The translations under genes were made by a program, and so were the position numbers. 64,000 bases of DNA from Panicum virgatum (Eukaryota > Streptophyta > Magnoliopsida > Poales > Poaceae). Below are positions 10,921-20,744 of the stretch, one piece after another; the stretch's first letter is position 1, and each line of letters begins with the position of its first letter. The notes under the pieces are model-generated. The model saw only the letters and a list, made by a program, of their open reading frames with translations. It did not search any database and was not told the DNA's origin. Location: assembly GCF_016808335.1 (NCBI RefSeq), contig NC_053146.1:9865015-9929014 (forward strand). The letters are read 5' to 3'.

Positions 10921-11330
10921 TTACTGGCGTGCTGTGGCAGGTGGCCGTGCTCCCCTACCGCTCGCGGTGCGTGTGCAGCAGCCACGCATGCCTGCCGTGG
11001 GCTCGCACTTCAGGTGCGGCCAGGTTGGAGCGGTGGCGCTAGCCGTCGCGGGTGTGAGGCTGAGGACCCAGGCCGAGCAGCCGGGGCCAAGGCATGGCCA
11101 TGCGGGGCGCCGGGAAGAGCCGCGGTCTGGCCGGAGCAGGGGTCGGCGGGAGTCGAGGCGCAGGCGATTGCGCAGCGTGGGGCGGATGCGCGAGCCGGCG
11201 ATGCGGCGGCCCCGTGAAGCCTTCTAGGATGTGGGCAGCGGCAGGCAGGGCAGCGAGCAGCCGCTGGCACCGGAGGCACGGGATGCAGGAGGTTGGGGGT
11301 GGCCGGCCTGGATGCGATGGGAAGAGGAGG
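10921..11330. other. GC-rich gene-like block
   Basis: Composition jumps to high GC and open frames appear on both strands at once (for example 10847-11227 plus and 11010-11279 minus), which is what GC-rich grass exon DNA gives by chance. No domain was recognised. It may be a gene fragment captured by the Helitron. Confidence 0.3.
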
Positions 11331-12703
11331 AACATTACTAATTTGGTGATTTGGGCTAGATTGGATAGGTGGGCCAAAATTCTGAAGTTAGATATTTGGG
11401 CCAAAGTTTAGGATACCTCCTGATGCATGGACTACCTTTAGATTGGCAGCTGGATTATGAACAAATGTCGATAAAATTATCTAAATATACACTGATATAG
11501 TTACATATATATATATAGAAAATAGTAAAATAAAAATACATTGAAGGATTGGTTGGAAGGGAAAAACGGAAATGCATAGGAAGGAACCACAAGAATATGA
11601 AAATGCCAGTAGAAAGATTTGATTACAACCAAAAGTAGAATTATAGCAAATAAATAGTCTAGTTTCTAGGAGACACAATGTGCTTGCAACAACCACATGC
11701 AGCCTCCCTATAAAGCATGGCCATTACATCCTTTGTTTCCTACGTATGCATATCATACATACCGTGACTTTTCATTATGTTCATTTCAATAGTAGTATGT
11801 ATAAATTATTGAGAGTTCTAATATGCCAGTACAGCATGGGTCTCATCGTACTATTGGAACTTACAGTTATGAGCTATCCGAGAATAGGCTTTCAAGCAGG
11901 TCGTACAGCAAGCACCGAGTGAAGGCAAAAGTGGAGAAGGGGTGCATTGAAACGAAGGGAGTGTCATGCTTATATAGGCATGAGATGGAATCTGGGATGC
12001 AATGCCCCCGGAAACATGGCAATAAGAAAAAGATAGGAGCTAAAGAATCATACTACAAGATGAACAGCCAAGTGAGGGGATGGATCGCTGCATGCAATAG
12101 CTCGTAGCCCATCAACTTGCAGCTCACGTCACTTTCAAGGGTCAGAGGAAGGACGCTACCACTATGCACTGGCTTGGTGTTGCACATAAACAACACGTTA
12201 TTTGCTATAGGAAATTTTCATGTTCATGAACAGCTACATTTTTGTTATGTCACATCACATGCATGTACCACTAGTGTGATTACTAAATTTGCTTTCCTAA
12301 ATGTTCGCATTTAGTGCTTAACCAAGAGTACCTTTACCCTTTGTTATCACATGCATGGCATTTATTGCTGGCCCACTATAGAAGTATCATTGTATTAGGC
12401 GTAAGTGAATAGGAGAAATATATTCAGCATGTCTGGACAGAGTGCCTGCTAGATGACTATTCACGAGAGCGATGGATTGATGCGGCAAATGATGCCAAGG
12501 TATGAGATGTCCATCAGCCACAGCAAAAAAATCAGGACAAGTGGATCGAGTAATCCAAACCATATCAGATGAGCCACGACCAAAAAAAAACACAAGTGGA
12601 TCGAGCCATCCAGACCGAATCGGATGGACCTAACATTTTAGGCTAACGTGGCCCTTCTAGCAGGCTGCGAAAACGGTGCGGCCTTATAGTTTTAATACTA
12701 TGA
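11331..12703. other. AT-rich Helitron 5' region, no gene recognised
   Basis: Contains short ORFs with no recognised product. A weak 55-bp direct repeat is marked by CAAGTGGATCGAG at 12538 and 12593. It ends at the proposed Helitron 5' terminus. Confidence 0.35.
12681..12703 (-). other. Candidate Helitron 5' terminus
   Basis: Read on the minus strand, TC at 12703-12702 begins TCATAGTATTAAAACTA and the flanking base is A (12704). The TC start, A/T target and AT-rich inverted-looking motif match grass Helitron 5' ends in general form. No empty site is available in the window to prove it. Confidence 0.4.
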
Positions 12704-12829
12704 TTCGTGCACCAAAAGGTGCGATATCAGCGTGCCACGTCGCCGGCCGTTCCTGGCCGTCGGATCGGCCAGACGGACGGTCTAGATCGGGCAAATCACA
12801 GTCATTTTTCAAAAAAACCCTCAATCTCT

Positions 12830-13290
12830 ACCAAAATCAGACCGCAGTCCCCTCTCCCTTTCCATGTACTCTTTCCCTTTCTCCTCCCCAACATCGCCAC
12901 CGCTGCCGCCTCGCGAGCCCGCCGTCGTGCCCTCTGCCCGCCGGCCTCTGCCCTTCGCCTCGCTCCTCCACCTCCGCCCCGCCTCTCGAACCTTCGGCTG
13001 GCCGCGACATCCAGGCGCCTCCCTCCCTCCACGCGCTTGGCGGCGACCGGTGCTTGGCGGCCCCATTCGCGGGCGGTGGGGCGAGCGCGGCCCAGGCGGA
13101 TCCAGCGGCGGCGGACACGGCGGGGGGCCGCCACGGGTGGCGGCGTTCGCGGGCGGCTGCAGCGGCCTCGGGCGGCATCGTTCGCGGCTGGTGGCCGCAG
13201 CGGAGTTATGTGTGCAGTCGAGCACAGAAGATGATAATTGCTCCTGCACCCGTTCCATCTCCATGTACAAGCTCGATGATTTGATTTGAG
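12830..13290 (+). other. GC-rich exon-like block
   Basis: A promoter-like AT-rich stretch with pyrimidine-rich leader is followed by about 400 bp of very GC-rich DNA with overlapping open frames in both directions (up to 202 residues on plus, 197 on minus). The translations are low-complexity Ala/Arg/Pro/Gly and no family was recognised. It may be a first exon of a host gene or a captured fragment. Confidence 0.3.
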
Positions 13291-13464
13291 GTGTGAATGA
13301 TGATAACACAAGTAAAATACAGTTATCCCTATCTGATTCCTTCCAAAAGGGTGCTGAGAATACTTCAATCTGATACGTTTTGTTTTGTCTTTCATTCCTA
13401 TCTTGATATTATTATTATTCTTTTGGTGGATCTTGGCCTTTGATGACCTGATGGTTGTAGAACA

Positions 13465-13530
13465 GGTAAATATTTGCCTGATCTGTTGATATTTTTAGGT
13501 AAATATTTGCCTAATTTGTTGATATTTTTA
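13465..13530 (+). repeat. 33-bp tandem duplication
   Basis: GGTAAATATTTGCCT begins at 13465 and again at 13498, and both units end in GTTGATATTTTTA. Confidence 0.85.
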
Positions 13531-15190
13531 TTAACTAGAACAGCCTGAGGTTGAATAATCATGCATGTACTTTGCTGCACATTTGCTTGTTGGTACCTTT
13601 GTTGTTGCTTTTGTGGTTGGATGGACAAATTTGAATGACTACCCCGCTGCAAATTTGAATGACTTGGAAATATTCAAGCTCAACAGACCAAATCACATGT
13701 ATATCTCTGAAAATCGAGATTGACTTGTATGCAGATTATCCCGCTGAACTGAGCCATCTGAAATCTCTCTTATCTTCAGTTTATTTGCCAGATTTGATTC
13801 ATGTTGTTTGTATTCGATGGAGAGGTTTGTTGCGACGAGGACAAACAAGCTCCCTCTTCTGAAGACATTGAGGATGCTTGCTGGCAGAATCGAACCAATA
13901 AACCTATTGCCACCACTGAGTAACTAGATATCACATCCAATGTATTATTATTTTGAAGTAACTTGTTTGATTTGAGGCTTCTGCAGCGTGGGTGAAGCGG
14001 TCAATTCTTTTCTGATGATGCTATGACTCGGTTTGTTATTGCTGTTTGAAATCTCTTTTCACAGTTGTCTTTTTAACCAGTGTAAGCAATTTTATAAGAT
14101 GACATTTAACCTTCCTACCATTACATATCACATTTACTTGTGATGACAATTGACAAGTGCCTGGCTTCCTCAGGCTTAACCATTATTTAGATTAGATCAT
14201 GGTATTTTAGTTAAATGTTTCTGTAATGCTAGCTCATATGTAGACCTGTGGAACTTAAGACTTTTGTGAACCTGAACAGGCTATGCTCTTTTGTTAAAGT
14301 CTAAACATGTGGACATGGAATTTATTTTTGTGACATTTGAATGGAATGTTGCTTAACAATTATGTCTTCAATAAAATACTAGCCTAACAATTACAGCTTC
14401 AAGAAAACACTGTTACCAGCAGCAGCTTCTCTCATCTGCAGGTGTCCATACTGAATCCATAACCTTTGTGGTTTGGTCTGGGGAGGATTTCCCATATGCA
14501 GATGTTTGATTCAAATGTGGTGAGTGGTTTAAATTGGGTCTCTTGAGGGATTGTATGATACTATCTGTTATGTTATTGTAGCTTTGTGCATTGTGCCTAC
14601 CATTATTTCACTTTTCTATACATTACAGTTTAACTATCCTAGAGCAAGTGTTTTCTGAGTTGCGCCGAAGAGCGTGTGTTGTCATCAGCTTTGTCTCTAT
14701 CTGTACCGTAGTTAAATACCAGCACAAGATTTGCTGCATGGTGCTTCGACATGTATCATCCATCTTTTTAGATACAGTTCGGACTTAAAATTAGTCCCAA
14801 CTGAAAATCCACATGACAGATTCTGAACACGATGAGAAGCAAGAATGCAATTGTCCATATATGCAGCTGACAAGGAAATCACGCTGATGAAAGAAGAAAA
14901 TAGGAATCAGGTAAATTCAGGTTAGTATCCTTGCCTAAGGTAAAAATTCTCTATTTCAATCATTTGATCTATTACATCATTCGTATGGTTAAGATTTCTG
15001 AATCACTCCACTTGAAGTCGGATTTTGTGGTCTACTCTGAATGATGACACCGTGGAGAATCATGCTTTTTGAATACTCTTAAATATACCAAGCATGGTTG
15101 TAACACCTGAAGTTGCCCTATCAGAAATCATGCAATCAGTTAAGATAAAATATTAGCATATGATGAAAAATACAGTCCACACTGGCCATA
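13531..15190. other. AT-rich intron-like or intergenic DNA
   Basis: No protein domain is seen on either strand. The composition is that of plant intron or untranslated sequence. It leads into the Helitron 3' end below. Confidence 0.4.
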
Positions 15191-15216
15191 CGCGGCAACG
15201 CCGCGACCATTTCTAG
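15191..15216 (+). other. Helitron 3' terminus (hairpin plus CTAG)
   Basis: A perfect 6-bp stem, CGCGGC (15191-15196) and GCCGCG (15200-15205), with an AAC loop is followed after seven bases by CTAG (15213-15216), and the next base is T. A short GC hairpin just upstream of CTRR with a T flank is the Helitron 3' end signature. The matching 5' TC end of this plus-strand, probably non-autonomous, element was not identified. Confidence 0.7.
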
Positions 15217-15295
15217 TTTCTACTATTGCTCTTCCCTCATGCATAGACAAGCTAGCGTCCAAGAAAGAGGCGACCCCTACAGAGTACATAGAGGC

Positions 15296-15445
15296 CAGGG
15301 GCGGAGCCAGGAATTTGTTTTTTTCATTATTAGGGGGGCCAACCATGCTAATTTATATAAAAATTTAATTAAAATTCAAATGTTCAATGTAAATTTGGGA
15401 ACCATAGGGGGGCAGGCCCCTGCCCGCCCCCTGTCTCCGCCCCTG
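15296..15445. mobile_element. Second hAT-type MITE with 8-bp TSD
   Basis: A 150-bp element with termini CAGGGGCGGAGCCAG and, from the other side, CAGGGGCGGAGACAG. It is flanked by the perfect 8-bp duplication ATAGAGGC (15288-15295 and 15446-15453). It is non-coding. The shared CAGNGGCGGA start suggests the same broad hAT group as the MITE at 10631. Confidence 0.9.
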
Positions 15446-15453
15446 ATAGAGGC

Positions 15454-16015
15454 CATGAGCTGTGCATCATTCTTCTACATGTGCATGCGTTACCAAGCGG
15501 AGGGGGCAGGGCGGCCAGGGGCAGGGCGTCCACAGCAAGCCGGCGGACAGGGCAGGGCTGCCTGGCGCAGGGCAACGGTGGCGGCGGCCACAGAAGCGCG
15601 TGGGAAGAATGCGTGACGGAAAAAAACCAGCGAAGATGGGAACGACGGAAGAATACGCGGGGGCCGCTAATTTACGGTCGCCCGTAATTTGGCATCCGTA
15701 CGGTCGATTTTGGCACACGTGATTCCTTTGCTTTATGTCCCCTCCGTCCCGGGCAATCTCTTTCCATCCTCACAGCATGTGCCCAGTACGCACCGTCTCC
15801 AAAGTCCAGAGTCCTAGATCCCCTCACATCACCTTGTATCGCTTCCCTCCTCCATCAAAACTATCAACCATCATATATTTCTATGTTATAAAAAGAATTA
15901 ATCTAACTTATACAAATAAAAAAGTTAACCAAACATACACAAACAATTTTGGAGAGAAAAAAAAAACTGAAAGAAAAAAAACCCTAAACAGAAAGCTTTC
16001 ATAAAAGTATGGAAT
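15454..16015. other. Mixed-composition DNA, no gene recognised
   Basis: A short GC-rich part (15480-15620) is followed by AT-rich DNA. Small inverted repeats such as TTACGG/CCGTAA occur near 15672-15687. No protein domain was seen. Confidence 0.35.
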
Positions 16016-16394
16016 AGAATATTTTGAGATTGATAAATTTTTGAGAGAAAAATCATAGTCCAAACTTTTGTACAAGAAAAAAAATGGGAGCAAAAAAATG
16101 TCCAAGAAAAATATTCTGAGATAAAAAAATTAAAGATAAATGTTTTGACACAATTTCAAGATAAAAAAATTTAAAAGAAACAAAAAGTTAAAGGCAAAAC
16201 TTAGATCACATAAAAGTTTGGACTAGAAAATTTTGAGATCGATAAATTTTGGAGAGAAAAGTCGTGGTGCAAAATTTTTATATGAGAAAAAATTTGGAAG
16301 CCAAAAAAGTCGAAACAAAAGATTTTGAGATAGAGAAATTGAAGATAAATGTTTTGGCACAATTCAAGATAAAAAATTCAAAAAGGGAAAAAAG
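16016..16394 (+). repeat. Degenerate 209-bp tandem duplication, purine-rich
   Basis: ATTTTGAGATTGATAAATTT at 16021 recurs as ATTTTGAGATCGATAAATTT at 16230, and the later block AAGATAAATGTTTTG recurs at about the same spacing. The sequence is strongly A/G-biased and has no long frame. Confidence 0.7.
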
Positions 16395-16486
16395 GTTAAA
16401 GACAAATAGAACACATAAAGGTTAGTAAAAGAGAAGGAAAGGTTGAAGACAAATAGAATGCATAAAGGTTAGAAAAAGAGAAGGTG
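16395..16486 (+). repeat. 46-bp tandem duplication
   Basis: GGTTAAAGACAAATAGAA at 16395 and GGTTGAAGACAAATAGAA at 16441, each followed by an ATAAAGGTTAG unit. Confidence 0.85.
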
Positions 16487-16974
16487 AAAATTGGAGCCGG
16501 GAAGAGCACAGTACGTGTATAGATAATAGATCGTGGCCACTAACCCATCACATGCACTAGCAGCGCGTCGATCGCGCGGCGGTTGACTGCAGAACTAGTA
16601 TTGGGTATATTTACGCACACATTCACCTAATTTGTCAATTGTTAGAAGGTGAGAAAGTAGAATGTATTGGAGAGTGTTTTTTTATTTATTTTTTTAAAAA
16701 TAAGGATGAGGAAGAGATGGGAAACTGTCCGAGACGCTAGCCAGTCTGACGACGAGGAGCAGAGCAAGCTGGGCTGATCTCACCTCAGTTCGGATATGAG
16801 CCTACAACGCCATCGGAGAGAGCCCATCTACATCCATCCGGAGGCCGGGCCCACCTGGAAGAGGTCAAATGCCCAACGCTCTATCTTCCTCTCTTCCGTT
16901 CCTCACTGTCTCTGTTCCCAGCAGCAAAACCCTAGCTCCGCCGCCGCCGCCACCGGGCTCGGAGCAAATGCGAC

Positions 16975-17082
16975 ATGCCGCGGCCGCTGCAGCTGCCGGA
17001 TGAGCTCGTGGAGGAGGTGCTCCTCCGCTTGCTGCCGCACGAGCCCGCGGGCTCTGTTAATCGATGGAAATATCAGTTCTAA
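16975..17082 (+). pseudogene. F-box domain fragment
   Basis: An ATG preceded by a pyrimidine-rich leader with AAACCCTAGC encodes MPRPLQLPDELVEEVLLRLL, the first helix region of a plant F-box domain. F-box proteins are substrate adaptors of SCF ubiquitin ligases. After PHEPA the frame leaves the domain and stops at 17080-17082, giving 35 residues where a whole protein usually has 300 or more. Possible acceptor-like sequence (TTTCTGCAG) occurs near 17243, and the following 1.4 kb looks like untranslated or intron DNA. The simplest reading is a gene whose middle was lost. Alternatively it is a captured 5' exon. Confidence 0.6.
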
Positions 17083-18579
17083 AATTAGGGACAGTTATCT
17101 TATTGAGATCATGGATGTATTGATGTTAACTGTTCTCGCAACAAATAATAAGTTATTAATGTTTGGTTGGTAGGGAATAAGTGTTATCGAAGGCAGGTTT
17201 TATTCCTCAATCAGCTCATGTTACTCTCTTTTTATTTCTGCAGCATTGAAAGGCACTTGCACAGGTGAGGGACCAAGTGCGGGTCACTCAAGCGCATGAT
17301 AAACTTAAGGTGCATCAGTGAAATCTATGGTTGGGCAGCACTTTGTGCATCAATGAGATTGGTGTTATCCTTAATTTCTTGCCCTTTAAGATTGTGGTTT
17401 TTAAGCAATTGTTCTCTTAAACTTTTTAGCTTCATCATTAACTTCAATGTGTTAGACTTGTATGCAAGCTGTGAACCCCTAGATTGTACTACTTGATCTG
17501 TGGCCGTGTGTGCTCCAGTATTTGTGCTTGTGATAAAATCCTAAAATGCGCTCACTGTTCCCATATCTAGGCCCAAGAAAATGGAAAATAGAAATTCAAA
17601 GCATTGTAATTTCATATATTGCACGCCTGCATACCATTCCTACATAAATTCATTGTGGTTCAACATCATGTGGCTTATTGGATTATAACCAGAAACTTGC
17701 TAGTTTATTGTTGTGACCTTTTGCTTTTGTGGGCAACTTGATACAAATCCAAATTCAGTAACCTTATTTATGTATGAATCTTGAAACCACAATGTAGTGG
17801 GGACAACATCATCTGACATAATTCAGCTTGTGTGGAAGTAAAAGGGGGTTGGGTGGCAGGGGCATCAATTTTCTGGTAAAATTACAAATTGGGTTAACTG
17901 ACAGCAGGAAAGCAGTGCACATCAATTCTCATCTTAGTTACTACTACATCTATAGCAGTTAAGTTATTCTGTTTGGCATGTGCCACGGTGTGTTGGTGAA
18001 GCTCTGCTTATCACAGAACTGGATACAATTCGTTGCTCTTTGTTTGTTTCACTTTCCTGAAAGATTCATCAGTCATCAGTATGGTTCTGCACTATAGTGC
18101 CTTTCTAAATGGAACAAGGCTGCAACATGTACTGATGGTAAATCATGGTTCGTCTTGCTCATTGTGAAGGATGGACAGTGTTCAGGCCTCCATTCTGACT
18201 AACTGAAGCCATATTCTGTGTTTGACTGTCAGGGGCTCAAGGCATCCCTGGCGCCCCCCTACTTGGGAGTGAAGCTTGTTTTGTGTTTGTGAACTGAACT
18301 TGCCTGTGTTGGCATCATTGAAAAATGCCTGGTTCGGTTAGGTTTAGTTCAGTTTGAGCATGCCAGATTGCCAGTATGTTGCATCTGTATGCGTGTGGTG
18401 AATAAATTGAAGAGCTCCTGAAAGCATAAAAAATGGCTGTTTGGTTCAGTTTCTGTACAAAAGCTCCTTTTTTTTTCATGCTGCCCTCTACTACCTCACT
18501 CCTTCAAGTCGTGTCTTTCATATGCAACTATATTTTTTTGCCCTGTTTGCGTGCTCAGTGGCAGGGCATGCATGCAAGT
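17083..18579 (+). other. Possible remnant of the F-box gene, non-coding
   Basis: AT-rich, intron- or 3'-UTR-like sequence with no domain on either strand, ending at the element A 5' LTR. The last five bases, CAAGT (18575-18579), are the candidate left TSD of element A. Confidence 0.4.
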
Positions 18580-18767
18580 TGTCGGGTATCACAATTAGGG
18601 ACACCCTAATCGGGGTACTAAGACCGCCTCTAAAAACCCAAAACACCTGTTAAAACAACTGGGCCCACGAAGGGCCACGACCTGCTTCCCACCCGGAAGA
18701 AAGGAGAGGACTCAAAGAAGGCCAGCGTGCGGGCCATTCGCATCCCTCTTGGGCCCGCCGGACAACC
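18580..18767 (+). repeat. Element A 5' LTR, part confirmed by the 3' copy
   Basis: These 188 bp match 52071-52258 with four single-base differences and no gaps. The LTR certainly continues to the right, but the 3' copy is broken, so its end cannot be set by comparison. Confidence 0.9.
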
Positions 18768-18931
18768 TCCGCCTCGCTCGAGGGTAGCGGACCTATCCTC
18801 GAGCGGGTGACTCATCTCCGCCTCGCTCGAGGGCTCCTCTCGGGACCCTCGACCGCGCAACACACCTCCGCCTCGCTCGAGGGTAGCGGATCTGCCCTCG
18901 AGCGGGTGACTTATCTCCGCCTCGCTCGAGG
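18768..18931 (+). repeat. 49-bp tandem repeat in the 5' LTR
   Basis: TCCGCCTCGCTCGAGG occurs at 18768, 18817, 18867 and 18916. Alternate units are most alike, suggesting duplication of a two-unit block of about 98 bp. Confidence 0.85.
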
Positions 18932-19503
18932 CCGTCTCTCGGCACAATGGACAAACAGCCCCGCCGCCCAACCGACCGCCGTACGAAGGCATTAAAGGCC
19001 AGCCACTCTGCCACGGCTCAAAGGACGGGCGGCGTCAGACTGCCACTCCCACACTGGATGTGACCGGGGTCCCCATCCACTGACTCCGGTCACCATTCCG
19101 CCATCCCGGATGCTGTAGCAGCACCTTGGGACCTGTAACACGGGATAGGACAGGCTCGGCACTGCTCCCGTTACTGTTCTGCCGACGCCAACCATCCAGA
19201 CTCACCTCCCCACTGAGGAAGGGGTCCGGCGATGTCACATGTCCTTCCGTGAGGGGCACTCAGCACGCACGGGTAGGGCCCCGGACCTCCCCCTTGTGGA
19301 GACCGGGACCTCCGCGCGTCCCCTGGACCTCCTAGTGTGCACGCCCGCACACCGACCAGGGGGTCCAGGGCCGCCGCGCGCCCCGCTACCACTACCACTG
19401 GTGCATGCAGGACCCTAATCCATAGGGCCCACCAAATGCCACCACGCCGTATATCGGAGACCATACATCAGCGACGACCACGCCACCTATTTGATCTCCA
19501 GGG
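18932..19503 (+). other. Rest of element A 5' LTR and leader
   Basis: GC-rich and non-coding. It should include the LTR end and primer-binding site, but no convincing CA-plus-PBS junction was found. Confidence 0.4.
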
Positions 19504-19878
19504 ATGGCGGGCAGATCCAACCCATACCCCATGGGCGTTTCGGATCCGTTTCCAGCGGGACGCGTGATCTCGTTCGGGAGTCTCGAGTTCAGAGCAACCG
19601 GCAACAGTTACCTCATGCAGCTCCTCTTGCCCGGACGTAACCCCTTCACCCCGACTTCACCAGCCCGGCGCAACAGGCGCTCGAGACAACATTCGCGACA
19701 GGCACGGGTGGAGGGGCGTCGCGTGGCACGCCACAACTCCCCTACGTGGGTCGAGGCTGGCATGTCGCTGCTCAGCATCACGACTAGTGGGGCCACCGCC
19801 TCGTCATCACGTGCCTCGGCGTCATCTGCGCCGACATCGTCACCTGCTGCAGCACTAGTGCCTCCCGGGGGGGCTTGA
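19504..19878 (+). CDS. Small leader ORF before gag
   Basis: A 124-residue frame (MAGRSNPYPMGVSDPFPAGR...) rich in Ser, Ala and Arg, with no domain recognised. It overlaps the gag start by four bases (ATGA at 19875-19878) in another frame. It could be a real upstream ORF, a frameshifted gag N-terminus or chance in GC-rich DNA. Confidence 0.3.
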   Translation: MAGRSNPYPMGVSDPFPAGRVISFGSLEFRATGNSYLMQLLLPGRNPFTPTSPARRNRRSRQHSRQARVEGRRVARHNSPTWVEAGMSLLSITTSGATASSSRASASSAPTSSPAAALVPPGGA

Positions 19879-20729
19879 CTTCAGCGTCGCCCTTCCCCTT
19901 TGGGATGCGCAACGCTGCCGCCCATGCCTCATCAACCAGCGCTAACTTCATCGAGCATGAGGGTCTGCCGGGTCATCATCTTCTGTCGATCCGCAGCCTC
20001 ATCGCGTCGTCTCCTGACGAATCCTACCCCGAGACGGCGAGCTCGATCGCCGACGACGTCGACTTCTTCATGAACAACTTTACGGCCGAGAAGGCCAAGG
20101 ACTACTCCGGGGTCCGCGACCCCGACGCTCTCCGCACGTTCCAGCTGGCGACGGCTTACTGCCTCACCTGCTCCGAAGACTCCAGTGAAGGGGATTTCGA
20201 TCCTTCCCGAGAGTGCTTCATGGCGGACCTCGCGGACGAGCAAAACGACAACGCCCCGAGCAACCACGGGGACGGTGGGGCAGACGCGCATGCAAACCCA
20301 CCGGTGGTGCCGCTTGCAGCCCCTTCTTCGTCAAGCTCAGCGGCGCGACAAGCTCAGCTGGCACAGCTCAATGAGCTTCAAGCAAAGCTCGACGAGCAGC
20401 GTCAACAAACCCAGGAGCTGCACGCCGCACTCGAGCAGCAGCGTACCGCGCGTGGTGCACACGCCCGGGCGGCGGGACGTGTTGCCCGAGAGCGCATCCT
20501 GGCCGACGACAACGTCAACAAATCTCTGGAGCTGAAGACGGCCGGTGAGAACCTCGTCGCTGCGGCTTATCTACTCCAAGCTATGCCCGAGCCATCGACC
20601 CCTTCGGGCCGCAACCTGCGCCGCGAGGCACAGGAGCTCATCGAGCAAGCTGTCGTGCAGCAGGCCGAGAGTTCTTCGTCTCGTATACGCTCGAAAGCCC
20701 CGGAGCAGCCGGATGGGACTGCGCATTAG
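19875..20729 (+). pseudogene. Element A gag, N-terminal part
   Basis: Encodes the first 284 residues of the gag-pol polyprotein, beginning MTSASPFPFGMRN. It has a region rich in acidic and Ser residues and a predicted coiled coil around residues 155-200 (QLNELQAKLDEQRQQTQELH). The stop TAG (20727-20729) is premature: the same frame continues without interruption into the capsid region. A single C-to-T change from CAG would explain it. Confidence 0.75.
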
Positions 20730-20744
20730 GACCGCGAGGTTTCT

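Larger units (their letters stand above)
1..12703 (-). mobile_element. RepHel Helitron, minus strand, left end outside the window
   Basis: A rolling-circle DNA transposon is inferred from a broken Rep/helicase gene (1339-6302) with an RPA-like OB-fold gene (about 236-1151) downstream of it on the same strand, a pairing typical of plant Helitrons. The 5' end is proposed at 12703, where the minus strand reads TCATAGTATTAAAACTA after an A. That resembles grass Helitron 5' termini and fits insertion between A and T. The 3' end (hairpin plus CTRR) was not seen and should lie left of position 1. The interior has been invaded by a PIF/Harbinger element and a hAT MITE. The presence of a Helitron is well supported by the protein motifs; its right boundary is only an inference. 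Confidence 0.7.

Noticed and set aside
10613..11237. Inverted pair near GCCACATCTTAGAAGG and CCTTCTAGGATGTGGGC
   Set aside because: Only about 18 bp match with mismatches, and one arm is duplicated by the MITE's TSD; it is not convincing as transposon ends.
12676..13395. Long open frames on both strands in the GC-rich block
   Set aside because: Overlapping frames in several phases with low-complexity Ala/Arg/Pro/Gly content are expected by chance in GC-rich DNA; no domain was recognised.
16562..16598. Second possible Helitron 3' end (GCGCG...CGCGC then CTAG)
   Set aside because: The distance from hairpin to CTAG is about 17 bases, longer than usual, and no partner 5' end was seen.
19480..19620. 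Primer-binding site of element A
   Set aside because: Several TGG-containing words were considered, but none follows a clear CA LTR end, so no PBS is called.
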